Source of the DNA: Crocodylus rhombifer
Lineage: Eukaryota; Chordata; Crocodylia; Crocodylidae
Reading direction: 5' to 3'
DNA: 64,000 nucleotides
Assembly (NCBI GenBank): GCA_038503035.1
Contig: JAVSML010001001.1
Span: 1 to 64,000, forward strand
Position numbers and translations under genes: made by a program. Below are positions 56,855-64,000 of the stretch, in pieces (position 1 is the first letter of the stretch; each line of letters begins with the position of its first letter). Below the pieces are notes generated by a model that was not told where the DNA came from, ran no database searches, and worked only from the letters and a program-made list of their open reading frames with translations.

Positions 56855-59800
56855 GCCAAAGCCCTAGGCTTCAGTCAGTCCAAGCATCAGAAGAATAAAA
56901 GGTAGCATGAAGCCTCTATCTCTAATGTCTATTCCAGACACAAAGGCAAACCCTGGATCCTAAATTTCAATTACTATATGGGCAATATATGTCAAGAGCT
57001 ATTAACTTAATTTCGTTAAACCCATGACTAAGTTGCATATCTTTATCTCATTTTTTCCTTTCATCTATGGCAATGAGACATCTGACAGGAAGGGAGAGAG
57101 AGACAATGTTTTTACACAAAGAGAAATATTTCAGTATACTGAAAGGAAAGCTTCAGGAAAGCTCTCTATTTTAGTAGCATGGAATTGCATTATAGCTGAA
57201 GTAATTTGCTTCACAGAGCTTTTGCTTGTGAGGCCAACTATTGTTAAGACCATTCAGCTAAGTATTTGCTGATCTGTACAAGAAGAGTTGCTTGAAAGGG
57301 AAGGATCCTGTCCCATTAGCTCATGAAGTGAATGCTCATTCCTTGCTTTTCAGATTTATAGTACTTAAGGAGATCTTAAAGAGCCTCCCCAAAACCCTGC
57401 TGCTATACAGAACCATCACATTACTTTCTTTACTGGGGGTGGGGGCAGGATTTGACTAAAGAGGGAAGTTTCCCTAACCACAACTGAAATTTGCACACCA
57501 GGCTACAATGAAATAATAATTCCACTCTACTTCAGCATGAACCAAATTTCACTATAACCCAAAACTGATTTCATCACAAGTATATAGCAAGTCCCTCTCA
57601 ATCCAATAATTCATCAAAGTTGCATCAAAATCTAAATGCATGGGGAGTGATATTAGCTATATTCATTTGCCAATATAGTTCCAGATATTTTCCTTCATTT
57701 ATGGGTGGCTATTTTTATATATTCTTACACTGTTTCATTGCCTGAGTAAAAAAGTATACATAGAGATACTGATTTCTGTTACGTTATTGATTTTGGAGGT
57801 TTCGTCATATAGCAAACAAGATGCACTTATTCCAGAATATAATAAACATACTTGCAAATATTTCTTGACACAAGAGACAGAACAGATACATGACACAGTA
57901 AATTACCACAGTGAAAACAAAAATCACACATGCTTCAATTTAATATAGAAATCACTTTATTAATATTTGCATTCTGATCTGTCACAGGAGACCAAGTTAG
58001 GTAGCTGCTGCATACTTGTTTTTTTTTACTATATTGCCTACACTACTAGGATTTGTATCATCTCAAAAGAACATGAACAACATAGATTTTAGAGGTCCAG
58101 GGCCTGAAACCAGGCTCTCAAAGTTTCTAATTCATCTGCCACATAGAAAATCAAACAAAAGCCTGGAAGGTAGTAAGAAGAAGTGGATGTACTATAGATC
58201 TATGATTAGAGTCCAGTTACATGGAAGTAATCCAGGTTTTTTTTGCCATGACAGACTCCAACAAATACAAAGCAAGCAGCAATCCTCCAAGAGAAGGGTG
58301 AAGGTTCTTGTCAAAGAGGAGACTAAAGTGTTACCCTATCTACGAGTTACTTGAACTAAACTCACACATCGTCACAAATGAATGCAAAGTAAAAAAAAAA
58401 AATGGCTGTCTGGTACCTAGCCACAAGAACAAGGATATGTATTAAGGAAGTATATTGATAGAAACAACAGTGAGCAATGAAACAAAACATTTTGTACAAA
58501 GAAGTGTACCTTAGAAAAGCGATATTTGGGAAAGAGCTTTCCTATAAATCTACCTATCAAAACTTGGCACTGAATTTTTATTTTATTTTTTTTTCTCTCA
58601 GAGGTTAGGTCTATTCTAAGACACTGATATTTCTCTTCTAATATAAAGATATTTTCTATAATACTCCATGCATGGAAGATGCCCTTGAAGCAAGGAGGAA
58701 GAAGATGAAGTAAAATGTTTGCAATTCCCTTAACATGCTGGCTAAGGTGAATCACAGAGGTCTTCTTGAAAAGAAAAACACATCATCCATGGAAAAGGAA
58801 AGAACAGTCTGCCATCCAGAGAATTATGGAGAACAGTAAAGCTGCCCAATAAACTCTAATGTGGTGCAGAGCTGAATAGATAAGGACAAAGTCATTAGGA
58901 AAAAAAAAAAAGAAACAGAGGCTTGCTCCCATCCTAAACAGGTCCTTTCCTCTGACTGTATTTATACTAGGTAAAATTTTCATGCTTATAGTATATTCTG
59001 ATTCAATTTTATGAAGAGCATAAATGCAGACCTCAGGACTAGTATGCCAGTTCAGTAGTGTAACCTGGGGGAGAAGAGGGTAAGCAGAAGACCAGCCCCT
59101 GAGCTGACCTAGAGGGGGTGCCAGAATGGTGCCCCTCTACCTTCCCCTAATCTTTGCTGGGGCAGAAACAGACCTGCGCTGCCCAGAGGAGCCGAGCTAA
59201 AGCAAACGTGCACCTGGCTGAAGGAGCTGGACTGGAGCAGTCCTGCACCACCTGGTCAGAGGTCTACCTTTACGATCTTCATAACATTTCATCAGAATAT
59301 GCTATAAACATGAAAGTTTCACCTATATAAATAGATAGCCAGGGCAGGTTAGACCACCCTTCTTCCCTGCTCTCCCCACCCCCTTCAGCATGACTTTCTC
59401 CAGGACACAAAAGTGATTAGGTCTGCCTCTGTGCTAACTAATTTACATTGAATAATTCTGTTGGGCACTGAGAGGCAAAGACAAGATGTGAAGGTATGCT
59501 TTAATTAGACTGCAAATTTATTAACTCATCTGACAATGCTGGCATGCAATAAATTACAGGCAGAGGTTACTATTATTTCTCCAATTGTCCCAGTATACTT
59601 TGGAAGGGCTGTCCTCAGGCCCCCCGCTGCTTTAATTAAATCCCGGCTCATTTTTGCTACCTTCCCACTACTACCTTCACATAAAATTCATAGGTATACT
59701 GAAACAAGGGTTATCTCTTTGCTGAACCAGCTGTTAGAAGAACCCAGTCTTCTCTTCCCAATTTCCTTATTGGCCTTTTGATAAGTTTCTTCCACATCTG

Positions 59801-60507
59801 GTTTATTAGGGAAGCTTGTCTCCTTATGAAATAAGTAACTGCCATGGACACCTGCCAAGCTATGACAGCATGTAAGCTGTGGGCGAAGGGAAGAAAAGCC
59901 ACAATCACACCCTGCTTCAGCTCTTGGGAGGAAAATTGCTCTGGATTCCAGTAAAAATATGGTGACTAGAACAACAAACCAAACAACCCAGTGCAAGGAA
60001 TGGTAAGATTTGGAGCTATGATCAGGTACAAGTAGTTCTTGACTGGCAAGATAGGGGTATAAATGCATCGTTTCCACACCCCTCTTCAACCCCTTCATGT
60101 AACCAGGAGAACCCTATGGATATTTTTGGTCAGCCTCTACCTGCAGATATTTTTTTTCTGACACATTCCTCATAACTTGCAGTTGAGGAGCTCTGGAGCA
60201 TTCTTATTCCTGTCAACAGACCCCCTCAATCTTCATATAACCTGAAATATTACACCAACTGAGAGCTGGAAAGGAAATCACATTTTATTAATTAAACTAC
60301 CCCACCAGAAAACAACTTGGACCCACAACAAACATATCCTCTAAAAACATGAGACCAGAATGAGAATGAGAATTGAATTTCTTTCCTGGGAAGTGGGGAG
60401 CAGGGAACCCTCATGTTATTCATCCAGTTAAGAACAACTGCTATCAAACATCCTCACTGTATGTTATTTCAAAGATATAAAAGATAACATGTCAGGTATC
60501 AGACACA
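56855..60507. other. AT-rich unique stretch, no gene seen
   Basis: No exon or RNA gene is recognised. A GC-richer block at about 59056-59275 beginning GTGTAACCTGGGGGAG is loosely similar in start to 1860 and may be a decayed transposon. Frames of 112 codons at 58016-58354 and 58417-58755 and 136 codons at 59688-60098 have no recognisable domain. Confidence 0.45.
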
Positions 60508-60752
60508 GGCCACGTCTACATGAGATGCGGACTGAGCAGTTGATACTACACAGTCATACACAAGTACTAAATGACTGTGCAGTAACTGGAGTTATTGAAC
60601 AGTAGTGTTGCCAAACGGCTTTTAGGTGATGCTGGGTGTGCAATAGCTCACTACTACTGCACAGCAGCATCACGTCATACTTAGTGCCATGCAACACTAC
60701 TTGCCAGTAGTAATGAGCAGCTGTGCAGTCAATGTCTTGTGTAGACACAGTC
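60508..60752. mobile_element. MITE with GTCTACA ends, copy 2
   Basis: The left end GGCCACGTCTACATGAGA pairs with the right end (inverse GACTGTGTCTACACAAGA). The interior shares AAGTACTAAATGACTGTGCA and CTACTGCACAGCAG-type words with copy 1 at 35725-35955. It is palindromic in character and non-coding; superfamily not fixed. Confidence 0.6.
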
Positions 60753-62025
60753 ACTAAAACTGTGCCATCAGCATCTTGTAACAAAAACTGTTGATAAATA
60801 CCTCCCCTGTCTCTGAGCCTTTAAGTAATAATAATACTTGGCACATACATGGTGCTACATATCTTGAAATAATTGTAGAAATGTTAACTAATTAATCTTC
60901 TCAACACCTCAGTGAATAAAAACAAGCATATGCTCATTTGAGAGATAAGAAACTAAGACAAAAGATCATTAATTATTGTAATTTTATTTATTTGTCAAAT
61001 TCTGACAGCCTACTTGGCCCTAAGCAAAAACAAAGATAAACGTGGTCCCTGCTTCCAGGACTTTATCATCTATATCAAAAGACTTGCCAAAGATAAACAG
61101 CAAGTTAGCAGCAGGACTGGAAATCAAAACTCAGCTGTTCTTAGATTATAGGCTTCATCTCAGATCTATGATCCAAAAATCAATGATCAAATTTATGGTG
61201 AAAAAAACAAAACTTTAGGCTGGAAACTTCCAATTGATGATTTCAATGCAGAAAGACTTTCGCAATACTTCATAACATTTATGTTTTGGGTCCCTTATCT
61301 CAGACTCCATTTTGGGAGGGAGGGGCAGGTAGGCTTCCAAGCTAGTCTATGACTCCTGACTGATTTTTCAGGAATCATTGGGCTGCATAAATGTAATTGA
61401 ATAAGCAGATGGATTTAAAGAAAATAAAGACCTAAATCTGAAGTATTATAGACATATGGGTACACAGGTGATAGTTTACCTATAGAGGTGAATAATATGT
61501 CACTCATTAAAACAGCCATAAATTTCTGAAGCTCAGCTCCCTGTCCCACCCCCATCCCAGATCAGGGCACATAACATATGTAATATTATTTGCATGAAAA
61601 TATAACCTTATCCTGGATTTGGACAGGAAACTAACTTATGTTTGTATTACCAGGTCTTTCAATGGACTTCAGTAGAGTGCTGATGACACACCAAGCTTAG
61701 ATACCTTCATTTACAGATATTGGTAAGGGAAACAAAACACTGGATAAATGTACAATCCCTGTCCTTCCTGTATCTCCCCAAAGCCATGAGAACAAAAGAG
61801 GGATAATGAAATTAATTCCTGATAAATACAGATTTAAATTGTCTTCCACACAAACATGTCATTCAATCACTGTTTTATGAAGGTGTTGACTGTATAAATG
61901 TATCTGATTTCTAAAAGAGTTGAATAAGTCTATAACTATTAATAATATATTATACAAAATCTGAATCAAGGCTAATTTAATGTCATACTTAATGACTAAA
62001 AAATTTTCATTTTTGACATTGTTAA
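60753..62025. other. AT-rich stretch with SINE remnant, no gene seen
   Basis: Apart from the SINE-like region at 60825-61180, nothing is recognised here. Confidence 0.45.
60825..61180 (-). mobile_element. MIR-type SINE, diverged
   Basis: The plus strand carries, in order, ACTTGGCACATACATGGTGC, TGGTCCCTGCTTCCAGGACT, GACTTGCCAAAGATAAACAG and AGCAGGACTGGAAATC, which fit the complement of an amniote MIR-like SINE with an internal segment. Strongly diverged. Confidence 0.45.
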
Positions 62026-63204
62026 TTGTGCAATATGCTTGCAGAAGGTAAGATACTGAATGGAAGCCAGCATTGCTTTGTCTCAGGTAGGTCTTGTCTT
62101 ACCCATCTCATCTCTTCCTACAACCAGGTCTCTTGCCCCCTGGACATAGGAGACGTTATATACCTAGACTTCAAAAAGGCTTTTGATCTAGTATTCCATG
62201 ATATCCTTGTGGGAAAAGTAGAAGATTGTGGACACAGCTGCTCAACAGTTCAGTGAGTGGAAAAATGGCTACACAGTAGGACCCAGAGAGTTCTCATGAA
62301 CAGATCAGTGTCATCCTGGTGTGAAGTGGCCAGTGGTATCCTTCAAAGGTATGTGCTTGGACTGGTGCTTTTCAACATCTTTATCAATGATTTGAATGGG
62401 GGAGTGAAAAGCTTGCTGGCCAATTTCATGGATGGCACCAAATTATGGGGCAGTGTGGTCATGCCAGAAGAAAGGTTGCGGATCTAGGTGGAGCTGGACA
62501 GGCTCGAGAGTTGGGCAGACCGGAACCAAATGAAGTTTAACACTTCCAAGCGTAAGGTGCTCCATCTGGGGGCAAACAACCCTCAACATACATACAGGTT
62601 CAGTGGTGACAGCTTGACTAGCACCACGGCCGAAAGGGACCTAGAGATAATGATTGACCATCATATGAATATCAGCCATCAGTGCAAGGTGGTGGCCAGC
62701 AAGGCAAACAACACGCCGGCATGCATCAGCCAATACATCTTGTGTAAAACTAAGTAAGTGATACTCCCACTGTACTCTGCACTGGTGAGACTGCAGCTGG
62801 AGCACTGCATTTAGTTCTGGGCACTGCACTTCAATAAGGACATGGAAAAACTTGAGAGAATCCAGAAAAGAGCCACCTGTACGATCATGGACTTGCAAGA
62901 CAAGTCATACGAGGGTAGGCTGAGGGACCTGGGCCTCTTTAGCCTAAAGAAGAGAAGGTTGAGAGGGGACTTGATAGCAACTTACTGCTATATCAGAAGA
63001 GTGCATCAAACACTCAGTGAACAACTGTTCACTAGGGCATCCCTGGGGAAGACCAGGACCAATGGATACAAACTCCTGGAAGGCCACTTCAAGCTTACTA
63101 CCAGGAAAAACTCCTTCATAGTCAGAGTGTCCAGACTGTGGAATAAACTCCCTCCAGAGGTTTTCAAGAGGAGACTGGACAGTCACCTTGCTGGAGTCAC
63201 CTAA
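62026..63204 (+). pseudogene. CR1 reverse transcriptase pseudogene with four in-frame stops
   Basis: The reading phase is constant. Stops occur at 62254-62256 (TGA), 62485-62487 (TAG), 62755-62757 (TAA) and one TAG near 62812, where related copies have a Gln or other sense codon. IYLDFKKAFD is intact near 62158-62187, retaining one catalytic Asp. The second catalytic box reads FMDG in place of FADD (near 62425), so a metal-binding Asp is lost. The C-terminus ends DSHLAGVT. The protein would be inactive even without the stops. Its first Met is internal to the family's ORF2. Confidence 0.9.
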
Positions 63205-63297
63205 CCCCAGTTGTCTTCCTGCCTAGAGCAGGGGGGCTGGACCCAATGATCTGCAAGGTCCCTTCCATCCCCTAACAATCTATGAATCTGTGAATTG
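62026..63297 (+). mobile_element. CR1 LINE, 5'-truncated, inactivated by stops
   Basis: Plus-strand CR1 from the middle of the reverse transcriptase to the 3' end (GGTCCCTTCCATCCCCTAAC then ATCTATGAATCTGTGAAT at about 63260-63296). The whole coding part stays in one phase from 62026 to 63204, interrupted only by point-mutation stops, so it has few indels. Confidence 0.92.
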
Positions 63298-64000
63298 AGT
63301 ATATATGGTGAGTCACCAATTAATACTGGAATTAGGTATTGAGATCAATAAACTACTAGTTTTATGTGGTACATCACATCCTAGAGTCCTGCCTTGTAAA
63401 TACAAAATTATCCTGCTTACTCTGGGGCAAAAAATGTCTTGTGTCTATTTTGAGGATTTTCATACTGCCAAAGGAAGTTATAACCCAGTCATATGGCCAA
63501 CCGTAGAACTAAATAGGAGAAGCTTTGTGTTTGGAAAAGTTTGAAAACTCCTAATGTATGGTTTAATAGTAATTTCTTCACCCCTGCAATTTACATCAAG
63601 CAAATGTCTTTCAAAAAAGAAAAGGTAACAGTTATTCAAGTGGACAAATTTTGCTCTTAACACAGCCAAGTTCTGAACTGTTTTCACCCTAAATCCAGTC
63701 ATAGTGCATTCCACCCTGAAAATGATTAATTGTTGTAACATCTTCTGCAGAGGTGGAGCCATGGGGGATATGAAGAGAGATGTCCATATTTATAGGTGTG
63801 CACGCATGCACACACACCCACACCCACACCCCTATATATAGCTATAGAAATATATATATACTCACAGAACATTACAAAGAATAGCAATCAAAAACTTCCA
63901 ATAGACATTTCATGGAGAATGTATTACCCACCACCCCATGGATTCAAGTTGACAGTTTGTCAGAGACCAGATCCCAGGCATCTCATGTTAAAGTACAGGA
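63298..64000. other. Unique stretch with CA/TA microsatellite at right
   Basis: A CA-rich then TA-rich microsatellite spans about 63809-63861. No exon or RNA gene is recognised up to the window edge. Confidence 0.5.
63809..63861. repeat. CACACC / TATATA microsatellite
   Basis: ACACACCCACACCCACACCC passes into TATATATAGC and later ATATATATAT. Simple sequence only. Confidence 0.9.

Overview
This 64 kb window looks like non-coding DNA (intergenic or deep intronic) from a vertebrate, most likely a crocodilian; another non-avian sauropsid such as a turtle is the main alternative. The organism call is an inference. It rests on many CR1 LINE fragments of a type familiar from crocodilians, a Penelope-like element with a GIY-YIG domain, degraded MIR-type SINEs, numerous hAT- and TA-flanked non-autonomous DNA transposons, and AT-rich unique sequence between them. 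I found no convincing host exon, RNA gene, CRISPR array or bacterial feature. Almost all open frames are chance frames or lie inside transposons.

Layout. 1-160: CR1 fragment. 2104-3640: Penelope-like retroelement, plus strand. 3915-5092: TA-flanked transposon (family T, copy A) enclosing a palindrome. 9683-9940 and 13538-13994: hAT-like elements. 14132-15943: a hAT-like element containing a smaller hAT-like element and copy B of family T. 18868-19240: a MITE. 19751-20250, 20400-20935 and 23100-24525: CR1 copies; the last keeps a 360-residue reverse transcriptase frame. 25190-28160: an old plus-strand CR1 split by a younger minus-strand CR1, which is split by an 823 bp solo LTR. 32181-33282: a TA-flanked GC-rich inverted-repeat element. 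37025-39809: a complete small LTR retrotransposon. 42501-42900: assembly gap. 43483-48861: three more family T copies (D, E, F). 51645-52115: CR1. 54480-54700: MIR-type SINE. 56449-56846: hAT-like element. 60508-60752: MITE. 62026-63297: CR1 with several in-frame stops.

The most notable object is the LTR retrotransposon. It has 306/307 bp LTRs with TGTCA...TGACA ends, a perfect 5 bp target duplication (TCTAC), an 18-nt primer binding site matching the 3' end of tRNA-Gly(GCC), and a polypurine tract, so it is structurally complete. It nevertheless encodes no protease, reverse transcriptase, RNase H or integrase. Its interior holds two overlapping frames (220 and 441 codons) that look like one long coiled-coil protein with a basic C-terminal segment resembling an RNA recognition motif. 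A coiled coil followed by an RRM recalls LINE-1 ORF1p and does not look like a standard Gag. Its LTR shares a core around the TATA box with the 823 bp solo LTR 10 kb away, so a larger related family that could supply the missing enzymes probably exists in this genome.

Nothing here forms an operon or pathway. The content is a layered record of retrotransposon and DNA-transposon insertion. Element boundaries are given exactly only where terminal repeats or target duplications are visible; the rest are approximate.
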